From positions 1 to 35,341 of the IMG/VR virus record IMGVR_UViG_3300023178_000142: a stretch of DNA of 35,341 nucleotides. One strand, written 5' to 3'. The notes under the pieces were generated by a model. That model was not told the origin of the DNA, made no database searches, and worked only from the letters and a program-made list of their open reading frames with translations. Shown here in pieces: positions 7,407 to 17,400 of this stretch. Origin of the DNA: a virus. Every line of letters starts with the position of its first letter. Within the stretch, counting starts at the first letter, position 1. The position numbers and the translations under genes are program-made.

Positions 7407-8318
7407 CTATAAACTATTTACTTTATTAGAACTTGGAACATCAAGATCTACATATGTGCCATCAGGTTTGTAAAAATCAATAATACTTGTTAATGTTCCA
7501 TCAACAGGTTCATCTGCACCGCCGCTGCCGTTAGCATCATCTGTTAATCTTATAGTAATTACAAGTGTTTTACCTGAATTTTCTGTATTTGCATAAACCG
7601 AATATAAGTTATCTGCATACACAGCACTACCAGCTTTTGAATATCCTAGTGTTTCTGTTGTTGTTAAGTTGTATGGAGTAAGAGTTGTGCTTGTTCCTAC
7701 AGAGTTTGTACTAAACATTCCTGTATAATTAAACCTAATATTTCCCATAGCAGTAAACATTGCTGCCCAGTTACCACCTTTGGTATTTGTATAACCAGTA
7801 AGAGTAGCAGACATACGCAATTCGCCGCCTGCATTAAACCAATGACGTATTGCAGTTGCACTTACAAATGTAAATTTTACTCTATGTATAATTTCTTGCG
7901 GTGCTGAAGCTGGACCACCCCATGCAGTTGTTCTAACTGCATTAGCACCGGCATTAACTAAGTCTGCTTGAGAACTATGTATAACACGTTTGTCTGTTTC
8001 AATAGTTGTCATTAGACTTTCATACGAACTCCAAGTTTGTTCAATAGGAATAGTAGGATCTAAACTATTATCATCAGCAATTAAATCAGCAGTGGTTACT
8101 TCTTGTATGCTAGTCGGTTCTGTACCTGTTTGGTGCGTTCTAGCATTAACCATATCTCGATATAATGAATTAATATCTGATTCTAAAACTCTTTCGGTAG
8201 CTGCAACTTGGTTACTTAAAACAACTTGTCCGTAACCGCTGGTTCCAGTTCCCATAATTTGATTTAGTCTTCCTTGAAGTACATTATATCTACCTGATGA
8301 AATTAGTGCTTTTGCCAT
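7407..8318 (-). CDS. Virion-structural-like protein, paralog of the 355-aa protein
   Basis: A 303-residue beta-rich protein lacking signal peptide and membrane segments. The N-terminus has a helical stretch with M-G-T-G-T-S-G-Y-G-Q. The central block around 141-200 contains H-R-V-K-F-T-F, W-F-N-A-G-G-E-L-R-M and G-N-W-A-A-M-F-T-A-M-G. This block is the strongest link to the downstream 355-aa protein, so the pair arose by tandem duplication and has since diverged widely. The gene lies 22 bp after the 507-aa fibre gene and probably shares its late promoter (9887-9894), since no clear promoter is visible in the short gap. A role in the adsorption apparatus is inferred from position only. Confidence 0.65.
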   Translation of the reverse strand: MAKALISSGRYNVLQGRLNQIMGTGTSGYGQVVLSNQVAATERVLESDINSLYRDMVNARTHQTGTEPTSIQEVTTADLIADDNSLDPTIPIEQTWSSYESLMTTIETDKRVIHSSQADLVNAGANAVRTTAWGGPASAPQEIIHRVKFTFVSATAIRHWFNAGGELRMSATLTGYTNTKGGNWAAMFTAMGNIRFNYTGMFSTNSVGTSTTLTPYNLTTTETLGYSKAGSAVYADNLYSVYANTENSGKTLVITIRLTDDANGSGGADEPVDGTLTSIIDFYKPDGTYVDLDVPSSNKVNSL

Positions 8319-8340
8319 TATATTATCCTATTTTATGTAC

Positions 8341-9864
8341 TTATACCTTTAATACGCATTCAACTAATTTTTCTTCTTCGTTGTCATTTGATTCTAATGC
8401 AATACCAACTAATGCTCTAGTTGCTAATGTTGTACAAACACCTTCTGATAATGCATATACTGCTTGACCTTTTTTGACAACGCCTTTAACACGTACCGGA
8501 ACACGACCTTTTAGACCAATTGCTTGACCTTCACAATCATTGTTCATTAAGTATGCTGGCTCTGCACTGATTACACCTATTGCAAAATCGCTAGAATTAG
8601 CAGGGCGGGTTTCTGCTGTTGGATTATCAACTGACCCTTCTCCTGCAACTGCCATTGCTGTTCCTACTGGATATTCCTCAGCAGTTGTATATTTTTCAGC
8701 TAAGTCTGCATAACGTGCTGTTGTAGCTGTACCATTAAAAATTGTAGCTGTTAAGTTTCCGCTTGCATCTCTTGCTGCAATAGTGTTTGGTGTTGCTGCT
8801 GTTGCTGCTGATCTGTTTGTTCCGCCAACGCTTAATGTATCTGCACCTGTTGCTTGACCTGTAAATGTAGTTGCTACAACGTTTGCCCATTTAAGAGCAC
8901 CAGTACCTAATGTAAATGTATTATTTGTTGCAGGAACAACACCTTTTGTAGTTCCGCTATAAACAATATCTACAACTCTATTTGTTGTAATGCCATCTGC
9001 ACTTGCACCAAAGCGAATATCTGTACCTTTGTTGTTAAACATCTGTACAATATTACCGCCAGTAATCGAAATTTCAAAATCATTACCGTCGCCTAATAAT
9101 AGGCCTGCATCTGCAAAATTAACTACACTTGGGAATGATGAATTTGCTGTTGTTACAAAATCTGATGCAAGGTTGCCACCTAAACGTAGTGCATCACTTG
9201 CAGTACCCCAGAAATAAGGAGTAACACCGTCAGTATCAATTTGTGATACACCTAGTGTGCTTGACTTTTTAAGTGTAATGCCTTTCTTGATTACACTAAA
9301 GTTACCAGGAATATCAAAATCTTCTACTGCTGTAGGTTGTGTTGTAGCAGGTGTAAAGTTTTCATCTGCAATAATATATGCTGGTTCATTTTCAACTAAT
9401 GCAATAATAACAGGTTTTAATACTTCGCCAGGACCATAAATTTCAATTGATAGTAGCTGTGTAGTACCAGTACCAGCACTTTGTGGACCTACGAGAATCC
9501 ATTCATTGTTTCCTGAGCGAGCATATAATTGATTGTTTGTTGTACTCCACCAAAGGTCGCCTTCGTTAACGCCTGCTGGTTCACTAGGAGAAACTTCTGC
9601 ACCACCTGCATTTTTCCATGTAATACCAGTATAGTATTTTAGTTTTTCGTTAGCACTATCGTACCATACTTGCCCATCAATTGCTTTAGACGGTGATGTT
9701 GTTCCGGCAAAATTTTCTAACAAAAACATAATATTTTCGTTTTGTATTTCACCGTATCCTGAAAAGTTTTTACCAATAAATTTTAGGTCAGTAGTTTGGT
9801 CAATAGTACCGTCTTCAACTGCGGTAATTTGAGCTCCTGAATACCTGTTAATTATATATGCCAT
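8341..9864 (-). CDS. Tail fibre-like protein with C-terminal ADLAEKY module
   Basis: A 507-residue fibre-type protein. Residues 1-130 form the N-terminal module shared with the next two fibre genes: D-G-T-I-D, L-x-F-I-G-K-N, a LLENFA-x-x-x-x-P-S segment, G-Q-V-W-Y-D, G-D-L-W-W and W-x-L-V-G-P. The middle is low-complexity beta sequence rich in Gly/Thr/Asn. The C-terminal 130 residues start at ARYADLAEKYTT, run through A-I-G-V-I-S-A-E-P-A-Y-L-M-N and G-R-V-P-V-R-V-K-G-V, and end E-C-V-L-K-V. This end module is widespread on phage fibres, though its exact role is not clear to me. A GATAAATA late box stands 23 bp before the ATG and GAGGA is close by. Function: probable receptor-binding or fibre-shaft component of the adsorption apparatus. 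Confidence 0.78.
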   Translation of the reverse strand: MAYIINRYSGAQITAVEDGTIDQTTDLKFIGKNFSGYGEIQNENIMFLLENFAGTTSPSKAIDGQVWYDSANEKLKYYTGITWKNAGGAEVSPSEPAGVNEGDLWWSTTNNQLYARSGNNEWILVGPQSAGTGTTQLLSIEIYGPGEVLKPVIIALVENEPAYIIADENFTPATTQPTAVEDFDIPGNFSVIKKGITLKKSSTLGVSQIDTDGVTPYFWGTASDALRLGGNLASDFVTTANSSFPSVVNFADAGLLLGDGNDFEISITGGNIVQMFNNKGTDIRFGASADGITTNRVVDIVYSGTTKGVVPATNNTFTLGTGALKWANVVATTFTGQATGADTLSVGGTNRSAATAATPNTIAARDASGNLTATIFNGTATTARYADLAEKYTTAEEYPVGTAMAVAGEGSVDNPTAETRPANSSDFAIGVISAEPAYLMNNDCEGQAIGLKGRVPVRVKGVVKKGQAVYALSEGVCTTLATRALVGIALESNDNEEEKLVECVLKV

Positions 9865-9886
9865 TTTGATTCCTCGTAGTTTATGT

Positions 9887-9894
9887 TATTTATC
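9887..9894 (-). promoter_or_regulatory. T4-type late promoter box (GATAAATA) before the 507-aa fibre gene
   Basis: The minus strand reads GATAAATA, one mismatch from the T4 late consensus TATAAATA, in the 33-bp gap after the 630-aa gene and 23 bp upstream of the ATG at 9864. Sequence and distance agree with the three other late boxes in the window. Confidence 0.7.
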
Positions 9895-9897
9895 GTA

Positions 9898-11790
9898 TTA
9901 TGTCGGAGACCAAGGTGTAGTGCTTTGCCATGTCCATGTAGGCACCGATAATACTTCTGCTCTTTCAAATTCAATTATTACCCTCGACACAGAAGGAGTT
10001 GTGTAAACATATGGATCTGTAATACTAAACGATTCAACAACACTCTGGTTTTGTGTACCACCAGCATCAACAGGAACGTTTGTTATATTAACATTACCCA
10101 TTATATTATCTGGGTTAGCATCATACAATTCGCCTGTACCTGGATACGGATTAGTTGTAGTACCTACTAGATACTCATCTGCAACAGTACCAATAAGTTT
10201 AACTACTGTTCCATTTGCTTTATCTGCTGGATCAATTAGTGCATTTAATAGTTGCCAAACTTGGTCTGCACTACCTAGATTAACTGTTGTTGAATAATCT
10301 AGACCAGTAATATCAACTGACAAGATAATCGGAAACGCTTGTAACTCGTTATCAACATATCCTTTGGTTGCAGCATCGTTAGTCTGACTTGGATTTGACA
10401 AACCTCTTAGCTGAACATTGCTAAATGTAACAACACCTCCGGTGTTTATGTTCAGCGGGCCTGCTTGTATAATGTTGCCGCCAAGTGAAATATTGCCAAC
10501 AACATTTAAACTATCCAAGTTTCCAACTGATCGTAAACTACTGTTAACAACTGTCGAACCTAATTCTGTTTTACTTAAAACATCAGAGTTTCCAATTCGA
10601 TATGCCTTTGCATTGTCATCAATTTCAATGTTTTCGCTGGTTGTCCACGCACTAGTTGCATTCATCCAAGTCCAGTCAATACTTCCTTCACTAGACTCAA
10701 TTACAATACCAGCATCGTCAAGCACCGATTTGTCAGGTACAGTACTATCTTCAGATATAGCAAGTTGAATTTGTTTATCATTAACTCTTAAATTATTAAC
10801 ATCAAGTGTTGTAGTTATACCACGAACTGTTAAATCGCCTTCAACAATAACATTACCAAGTCCTGGAGTTCCGTCGCCAATGTGCAATTCTGCTTGAGGA
10901 TTGCTGTTTTGTATACCAATTCTTTTCTCAGTTGCTTTGATTGTTATTGCATCGTAGTCAGCACCGCTTTTTAATCTAACAATATAATCAGCACCATCTC
11001 TAACGTTTTGTACAACAGTACTAGATGAACCGACTGTAAATTTGTGATCTAATGTGTCACCAATTACCAACGGTACAGGATGTGATATAGATAATTGACC
11101 GTTCATAGTATCGCCAGCAGTTGATACAAAATTATCAACAGTGTATACGTTTCCTAGACTATCAACAATTTGCAATGCACTTTCTGCTTGGCCATGAAAC
11201 TTCCAATCAGAAAATGCTGTGCTAACATTAATCCCTGATTTAATAGTTGTAAACCCTGTTATAGGAATTTGTGGAATAAAAGTTTCTTTTGCATATATTG
11301 CTACTCTACTACCACCAATAAACAAGTCATTAACAATTTTATTTTGGCCGTTTTTATCTTTAAGAGTTCTAGTTACCCATCCGTTGATACCTTGGCTATA
11401 ATCATAGTGTGGTCCAATTAACTGCCAATCCGAACCATCATAGAAATATAATCTTTTGGTATTTGAATCTATCCATATATCTCCATCGACTTTGTCAATT
11501 GGGTTTTGAGCACCTAATACTATATTATCTGTGTTTCTAAATGTAGAACCGTCATATACTTTTAATCTTCCAGCACCTTTATCATACCATAATTGTCCTT
11601 CAACAGGTTTGCTTGGAGCACTTGTGTTAGCAAAATTTTCTAAAAGTTTAATAAAGTTTTCATTTAGTATTTCACCAAACCCTTGATAGTTTTTACCTAT
11701 AAAAATTAGGTCTGTTGTAGATGAGTCAATTGTTCCGTCAACTAATGTTAACAGTAACGAACCATCTGTTTTATTAAGTGCATAACTCAT
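9898..11790 (-). CDS. Tail fibre-like protein (middle paralog)
   Basis: A 630-residue fibre protein. The N-terminal module (about 1-130) matches its neighbours: D-G-T-I-D, LIFIGKNYQGFGEI, LLENFANTSAPS, G-Q-L-W-Y-D, G-D-I-W-I and W-Q-L-I-G-P. The shaft carries the common fibre pattern I-G-I-Q-N-S-N-P-x-A-E-L-H-I with V-E-G-D-L-T-V-R-G (near 290-325), then the segment NDAATKGYVDNELQ (near 480), typical of phage fibres just before a terminal domain. The C-terminal 145 residues are beta-rich and match neither the collar nor the ADLAEKY ends of the other two. The ATG shares one base with the stop of the 675-aa gene (TAATG). Trimeric fibre formation is expected from the family but is not shown here. 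Confidence 0.75.
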   Translation of the reverse strand: MSYALNKTDGSLLLTLVDGTIDSSTTDLIFIGKNYQGFGEILNENFIKLLENFANTSAPSKPVEGQLWYDKGAGRLKVYDGSTFRNTDNIVLGAQNPIDKVDGDIWIDSNTKRLYFYDGSDWQLIGPHYDYSQGINGWVTRTLKDKNGQNKIVNDLFIGGSRVAIYAKETFIPQIPITGFTTIKSGINVSTAFSDWKFHGQAESALQIVDSLGNVYTVDNFVSTAGDTMNGQLSISHPVPLVIGDTLDHKFTVGSSSTVVQNVRDGADYIVRLKSGADYDAITIKATEKRIGIQNSNPQAELHIGDGTPGLGNVIVEGDLTVRGITTTLDVNNLRVNDKQIQLAISEDSTVPDKSVLDDAGIVIESSEGSIDWTWMNATSAWTTSENIEIDDNAKAYRIGNSDVLSKTELGSTVVNSSLRSVGNLDSLNVVGNISLGGNIIQAGPLNINTGGVVTFSNVQLRGLSNPSQTNDAATKGYVDNELQAFPIILSVDITGLDYSTTVNLGSADQVWQLLNALIDPADKANGTVVKLIGTVADEYLVGTTTNPYPGTGELYDANPDNIMGNVNITNVPVDAGGTQNQSVVESFSITDPYVYTTPSVSRVIIEFERAEVLSVPTWTWQSTTPWSPT

Positions 11791-13817
11791 TAAACTTCTC
11801 CGACATACATAATGTAATTAAGTGTTAAGAACGGGTTAGTTACATTTAAAGGATCGTTATCTGCTCCGCCTGTAATATCTCCGCTGTTTTCCAATCGTGT
11901 TCCTGATCCTGCATCAAACGATCCTCCTGCTGTAACTTCTGGAGGTACTGTACTGTTTGTTGCTGTTGTTGTTGCATAAAATTGCTCGCCTAGTGAACTT
12001 TGTAGATCGTGTGTGTGACTTGGTAAGTTTGCTTCATCAAGTGTTGTTGTTTCTTCACCTGCAACACCGCCTAATGCATATCCTGCACTATCTGAAATTC
12101 TATTGTTCAATGTTGCTTCCGATCCGTCAAGTTTGCCTAAAATAAATCTACCTCTTAGATCTGGCAATCTAAAGTGTGTTAAATAACTGCTTGGAATACC
12201 GTAAACATGTGTAACTGCATCACTAGTAATTCCTAATGCTGCTGCCAATGCTGCATATTGTGCAAAAGTTAATTCTTGGTTGTTACAGAATTTCCAGCCT
12301 GCTGGTTCATACAATCCTGCATATGGCATAATTGTACCTAAAGGAAATACCGGCAAGTTTGTTATTAAATCGCCATATGTTACTTTATGAACACCAGTGG
12401 TGCTAGTACCATCAATGGTATCTGCTGTCGGTCTGTTTATCAATAACTCGTCAGAGCTAATAATTCTTCCGCCGGCATAGGTAGTTGTAATATCTGTTTT
12501 GTCTGTAAGGAAAGTGCTACTAATTGTTGTATTAAATGTTTTTGTTAACGAACCTGCACCGTTAAATGTAAATCCTGACGAACTTACATCTCCTGTCATA
12601 TTAAATGTAGTAGAACTTACTAGTTCTGATGCTTTTGTAGCATTACCTGTGATACTACCTACAATATTAGTTGCATTAACTGTTCCAACATTTAAATTTG
12701 TTATATAAGCATTTGTATAAGGATTACCAGAAGTACCAATATTATAACTACCTCCAGTATGCTGAATGTTACCTTCAATTACAACATCGCCGTCAACATT
12801 TAAGTTGCCAGTTAAATTTGTATTTGTTGTAATATCTACACTGGTTGCATCTACTTCAAACACTGATGCAACTTGTAATTGCGTACTTGCTTTTATTGTG
12901 CCTGCAACATCTAAATCTACATCAGGATTAGCATTGTTAATACCAACATTGTTATCTGCACTTACACGAATTGCTGGTACATTACTAGCTGTTGTTCTTA
13001 CATCAAAAGTACCTGTACCAACGTGGTTAAGAATACTGTCACTGCCCTCGACATTTAATACAAGTGTTTTAACTTGTCCTACTTCAATACCATTGTTATT
13101 TTTAACTTGCAGTTTGTATGTTGTAACACTAGTTTCGTCATTACGCATAAAACTAGTACTTGGTACTGTTGCACCATTTACAATAAGGTTGTTTGCTTTA
13201 TCTGCTGTACCATTTAAATATGCAGAAATACTACTGTTTAGGTTAATACCTTTTTTAATTATACTAAAACCTGATATTAAAGATTTTGGTGTAAATTCGT
13301 CATCGCTAATAATTGTTATAGGTACATTATTAATATAGTTAACAATAACTGACTTTTCTACATTAGCACTTGAAACAATAATTTCAGTTAACGATCCTGA
13401 TTTATTTGATGAATTGTATTCTGGTCCTACAAGAACCCAGCCGCTGCCGCTGTAAAGATAGAGTTGGCTAGTTTGAGTGTTTACCCACAAATCACCTTTT
13501 ACGCTGTTTGTTGTGTCAGGTTCGCTATCGCCTTTTTTAAGACCGCCAGCACTAACCCAAGCTGTACCATCGTATACTTTAAGTTGATCTACTCCTATTG
13601 TAGTATCATACCAAAGTTGTCCTTCTACAGGGTTACTTGGAGCACTTGTGTTAGCAAAATTTTCTAATAACTGTAAAAAGTTTGTATTAAGTGCTAACCC
13701 ATAATCTTGTTGTAGTCTGCCAACTAAACTTAGACTAGTTTCGTTGTTGACATCTCTGTCTTCAACTGTAATACTACCTTTGTTACTAACATCGGTAAAT
13801 GGGACTTGATATGCCAT
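11790..13817 (-). CDS. Tail fibre protein with C-terminal tail-collar domain
   Basis: A 675-residue fibre. Residues 1-135 are the shared N-terminal module (LSLVGRLQQDYG, LLENFANTSAPS, G-Q-L-W-Y-D, G-D-L-W-V, W-V-L-V-G-P). The shaft has V-G-I-N-N-A-N-P-x-V-D-L-D-V-A-G-T-I near 290-310. From about residue 490, F-P-L-G-T-I-M-P-Y-A-G and PAGWKFCNNQELTF open a phage tail-collar domain. It continues through FRLPDLRGRFILG to the metal-binding-type NLPSHTHD segment, and the chain ends T-L-N-Y-I-M-Y-V-G-E-V. Such ends occur on short tail fibres and some receptor-binding proteins. A 32-bp stretch near its N-terminus (13636-13667) is identical to the 630-aa gene (11612-11643), suggesting recent duplication or conversion. 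It is coupled to the upstream 203-aa gene by TAATG. Confidence 0.82.
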   Translation of the reverse strand: MAYQVPFTDVSNKGSITVEDRDVNNETSLSLVGRLQQDYGLALNTNFLQLLENFANTSAPSNPVEGQLWYDTTIGVDQLKVYDGTAWVSAGGLKKGDSEPDTTNSVKGDLWVNTQTSQLYLYSGSGWVLVGPEYNSSNKSGSLTEIIVSSANVEKSVIVNYINNVPITIISDDEFTPKSLISGFSIIKKGINLNSSISAYLNGTADKANNLIVNGATVPSTSFMRNDETSVTTYKLQVKNNNGIEVGQVKTLVLNVEGSDSILNHVGTGTFDVRTTASNVPAIRVSADNNVGINNANPDVDLDVAGTIKASTQLQVASVFEVDATSVDITTNTNLTGNLNVDGDVVIEGNIQHTGGSYNIGTSGNPYTNAYITNLNVGTVNATNIVGSITGNATKASELVSSTTFNMTGDVSSSGFTFNGAGSLTKTFNTTISSTFLTDKTDITTTYAGGRIISSDELLINRPTADTIDGTSTTGVHKVTYGDLITNLPVFPLGTIMPYAGLYEPAGWKFCNNQELTFAQYAALAAALGITSDAVTHVYGIPSSYLTHFRLPDLRGRFILGKLDGSEATLNNRISDSAGYALGGVAGEETTTLDEANLPSHTHDLQSSLGEQFYATTTATNSTVPPEVTAGGSFDAGSGTRLENSGDITGGADNDPLNVTNPFLTLNYIMYVGEV

Positions 13818-14428
13818 TAGCTTGCTCCTCCGCTAAGGCTTTGAACACGAACTGTATAATCTATTTGGATTAATCTGTTTAGTGATTTTTGAACTGGGTG
13901 AAAAATAACATGAGTTAAAAGTTTCTTTTGACTTTCAACATCGTTGTAACTTATTAAACCTAATTCGTCAAAAACATAAGATTGTTCAGTATCACTAGCA
14001 GTGTCAAATGCGTCTTGGCCGTTTGGTTCGCCGTAATCTAGTAAACAACTTACAACAATATCAGTGTAGTTTGTTCCGCTTATGTGGCGAGTCTCAATCT
14101 TGTTACGTGTTGGGTCGACATTGTTAACAGATCTATCATCAACTACTTTTGTATAAGTTTGATTATACAAACTAGCATTTGTACCAGTACTATTTGGTGT
14201 GAGGTATGTAATAATACCAGTAGGGTCAACGCTAGTTCCGCCATTGCCAAACGCTATTTCGTAAATAAATCCTTGTCCTGCATTTGCTAGACTTTCTGCT
14301 AATGCCACACTCATATTTTCATAGTGAATAGCATTGCGTTTGTCTACAAATACAAACCCAGACTCTGGATTAAAAATTTTAATGTGTCCTTCTATATGTA
14401 CACCTGTTAGTTCATCTGTTTTTTTCAT
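13817..14428 (-). CDS. Accessory virion protein upstream of the fibre genes (unknown role)
   Basis: A 203-residue soluble protein. The first half contains G-V-H-I-E-G-H-I-K-I, a strand pair F-V-F-V-D-K-R-N-A-I-H-Y-E-N-M, then a helix and Y-E-I-A-F-G-N-G-G-T-S-V. I remember this pattern from virion proteins encoded beside the giant structural gene in marine T4-like phages, but no molecular function is known to me. The second half is a beta domain ending I-Q-I-D-Y-T-V-R-V. GAGG stands before the ATG, and a GATAAATA late box 22 bp upstream overlaps the stop codon of the giant gene. As first gene of the 203-675-630 fibre unit, it may join fibres to the baseplate or giant protein, which is inference. 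Confidence 0.65.
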   Translation of the reverse strand: MKKTDELTGVHIEGHIKIFNPESGFVFVDKRNAIHYENMSVALAESLANAGQGFIYEIAFGNGGTSVDPTGIITYLTPNSTGTNASLYNQTYTKVVDDRSVNNVDPTRNKIETRHISGTNYTDIVVSCLLDYGEPNGQDAFDTASDTEQSYVFDELGLISYNDVESQKKLLTHVIFHPVQKSLNRLIQIDYTVRVQSLSGGAS

Positions 14429-14449
14429 GTCAACCTCACATTTATAATG

Positions 14450-14457
14450 TATTTATC
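14450..14457 (-). promoter_or_regulatory. T4-type late promoter box (GATAAATA) before the 203-aa/fibre unit
   Basis: The minus strand reads GATAAATA across the TAA stop of the 4660-aa gene (14453-14455), 22 bp before the ATG at 14428. A second looser match, TATAAATG (14439-14446), lies only 11 bp from the ATG and is probably chance. Confidence 0.7.
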
Positions 14458-17400
14458 GTGGTAGTTTTATTGTACTGCCTCTTAGGAATTTAGCGATTGC
14501 TGTTTGGCTATCAGCTAATGTGGTGCCTGGCTCAGTCCAGGTTTTACCCAATTTTCTAAACACTTGTACTCGTTGTCCTGCTGGCGGCACTGTTGCAAGT
14601 TTGATAACATTGTTATCACTTTGTGCTTGTCCTGATGCTGCTGCAAAGCCTGGGTATGCAGTTGCATCAACTCCTGTTAGTTCAGAGCGGTTTGTGTAAA
14701 GAGCAATTTCGTTATCTGCAATAACAGAAACTTCATAAAGATTTCCTGCAAATTCAACATAATCGTTTGGCAAGTTTACTAGTATAACTTTTTCATCATT
14801 AACAAATGTATGATTTTCAGTAAACACTATTTGCATAGGATTAGTTCCTTTGATGTATGCAATTTCGAAACTTTCGTTGTTCAACGAATATTCTGCAGGA
14901 ATAGTTACGTCACCTTCTGGCGAATCTTGAGCAATAATGTCAGTAACAATAGTTTCGCCACTGCGTTCTTCTTGCTGGTACACGCTCGTTGAATGATTGC
15001 GTAGTCTACGTCCTGCTAAGTATACTTCAAACTCATTCAAATTAGTTGGAATAAAGTTTACAACAAGTTTATCAGTTGTACCATCAGTTAATCCAGTAGG
15101 AATATTATATATTGAAGCATTTATACTCACATCTTGATAAGGAATACTTTCGCTAGGTCCTTGGTTGTAAATTTTAGTACCAGTATTGTAAATTAATTTA
15201 GTACCAGTACCTAATGTACTACGACGAAGCTGACGTAGAGTGTTTCCTTGTACTTGATAATATTCAATGCGTTCGCCATCGATAAAGATTACACCAGGAA
15301 TACGCTTGTTTGCATTAGGTAAATCAATTCCTGTAGCATCTTTTAATACAAGACTGTTGTCATAATATCTCAAGTCTTGAGCAAGTTCATAACTGTTCAA
15401 GTCGTTGATACGTTTGTAGTGCGTTCTGTTTAGAATATCTTTAAACTGTCTATAAGCAAATTTTGTTCCAACTCTTGGTGCTGCAAAATGCAACACTTGT
15501 ATGTTGTCACCTTTTTCAGGAGTTTTTGCAAGTTTAACAGTTCTGTTATTGATTATTTTATAGTCAACATCAGGTGATAATAACCAACCGTTGTGAATTA
15601 CCCAAACATAGTTTGAACTAATTGTATCAGACCCTAGCGAAATATATCCACTTGCAACACTGCTCATTTTTTGATTTTCGCTTGTGCCTAGCGGTGCATA
15701 CTGTGATGTATGCACAACATTGTAGGTTATTCTGTCAAATTCATTTACATCATGATTTGAGAATGCCCAAATTTTTACAGGCACTAGCGGACGATCTTTT
15801 AAACTTACAGTTTCAGTATCAACAAATTCGATATTTGTAATTTTTGCTGGTGTACTGTCGTCTCCCATTATTTCAATAGGATCGTCAATTGTGTAGTAAG
15901 CAACCAATTCTGAAACATGTCCTTGAAGTGTAATTGTTACATCGTCGCCATCTTTGACATATGATCTTATTGTAGCATTTAACATTGTACTGTCTGGTAA
16001 CTCAAACTCAATTTGTTCACCTGGAGCAAAGTTGTCAGTTAAGTTAGCAGCATTAGTCATAGTTAATACAGTATCTTGGAATGTATATTCTGCATCCTTG
16101 AGAATATAAATCTCAAGTTTGTCACCTAAGTTTCCGTAATTAACATTTTGTAATCTAACAGAACCATCAACTGCATCCCATACAAACTCATCTTTACGAA
16201 GTTTTGTTCCAGCTAGGTAAACTGCTACATCACCTTTTGCTATAGCATCAGTAGATTCAAACTGCCAAGAATCAATGCTGTATGTTCTTTCTGAAGTCAA
16301 TGTATGTGAAATTTTATATCCAGGATTTAAGAAATTATCACCTACTTGCACAAGAATTTTATGAGTCAACGGCAATTCGTTAAATGGTAAATCAATAGCA
16401 CCATTTACTCCAAATGTATGACTTCTGTTAGAACCATCACGAACAAATGTTTCATCAATTAATAGTTGACTATAAGTTTGTTCTTCAGTATTATAAATTG
16501 CATAATTTATAACGTATCCTAACGGAATGTTTGTAGTAAAGATAATGTGTGCTTTGTTGTTACGGTTTTCAATTGTATAGTTATATCTATCAGTAACACC
16601 ATTTACAGAAACAAATCCACTAATAGGAGTTGTCCAAGTAACACCTGTGTTAAATTGCTGAGTTTTGCCGTCAGCAATAATAGTGTCTGTATCAAGTAGT
16701 TCAGTACCGTTGTGACCAATTGTAGTTACTGATACTGCTGTTCCTTCTGGAATAGCACTACTATCTGTAAACTCGATTTCCATAGTGTTATAGTTTACTT
16801 CATAAGCATCCGAATCAATAGGAACATTATCAAGTTTAACAACCATGCTTGTTACAGTTTGTGGTACATTTTCAAAACCAAAATTAAAAGTATCACCATC
16901 TGCTAGATAATTTCTAGTTGTAAGTAATCCTGTACCACTTGATGCACGTTGATAAACTTGTATATCTAATGTATCGTATACTTGTCCAGGTACATGTTCT
17001 TCAGGACCTTTGTTTGCAGTCGGTGAAATAAATCCATCACCATCTACAACTATTTCTCCGGCATCAATACCTTTTGCAGTTGTATATAAGAAGTCGCCGC
17101 CAGCAAGCTCTGTATCAAGTATACTATTATTAGAAGTAAAGCTGCCGTCGCTTGTGCTTTTACGAATAATAATTACATCACCGTCTGCTGTTGGAACTTC
17201 AGGGTCATAGCCTGCAAGATTAATTTGTGTAGTAATACCGTCACCTGTAATAGTTGGTAACAATGCATTACTGTTTGTTTGCTGCGAAGTTCCAAAATAA
17301 GGATCATCAACACGTATTGCGTCAATTATAGAATCTTGCGAGCCTTTGTAAACATTATAAAGTACGTTTGGTTCTAGAGGTTCTGGTAATTCAAGTATTT

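Noticed and set aside
8329-8337. CATAAAATA before the 303-aa gene as a late promoter
   Set aside because: It has an extra A relative to the consensus and lies about 10 bp from the ATG; read-through from 9887 is simpler.
8785-8820. GCT/GTT triplet-rich stretch resembling a microsatellite
   Set aside because: It encodes a Ser/Ala/Thr run of the fibre shaft and shows no exact repeat unit of note.
12766-13338. 190-codon open frame on the plus strand inside the fibre gene
   Set aside because: It is antisense to a clear fibre gene, has no ribosome-binding site or family features, and its hydrophobic composition is what a reversed Thr/Asn/Val-rich fibre sequence gives.
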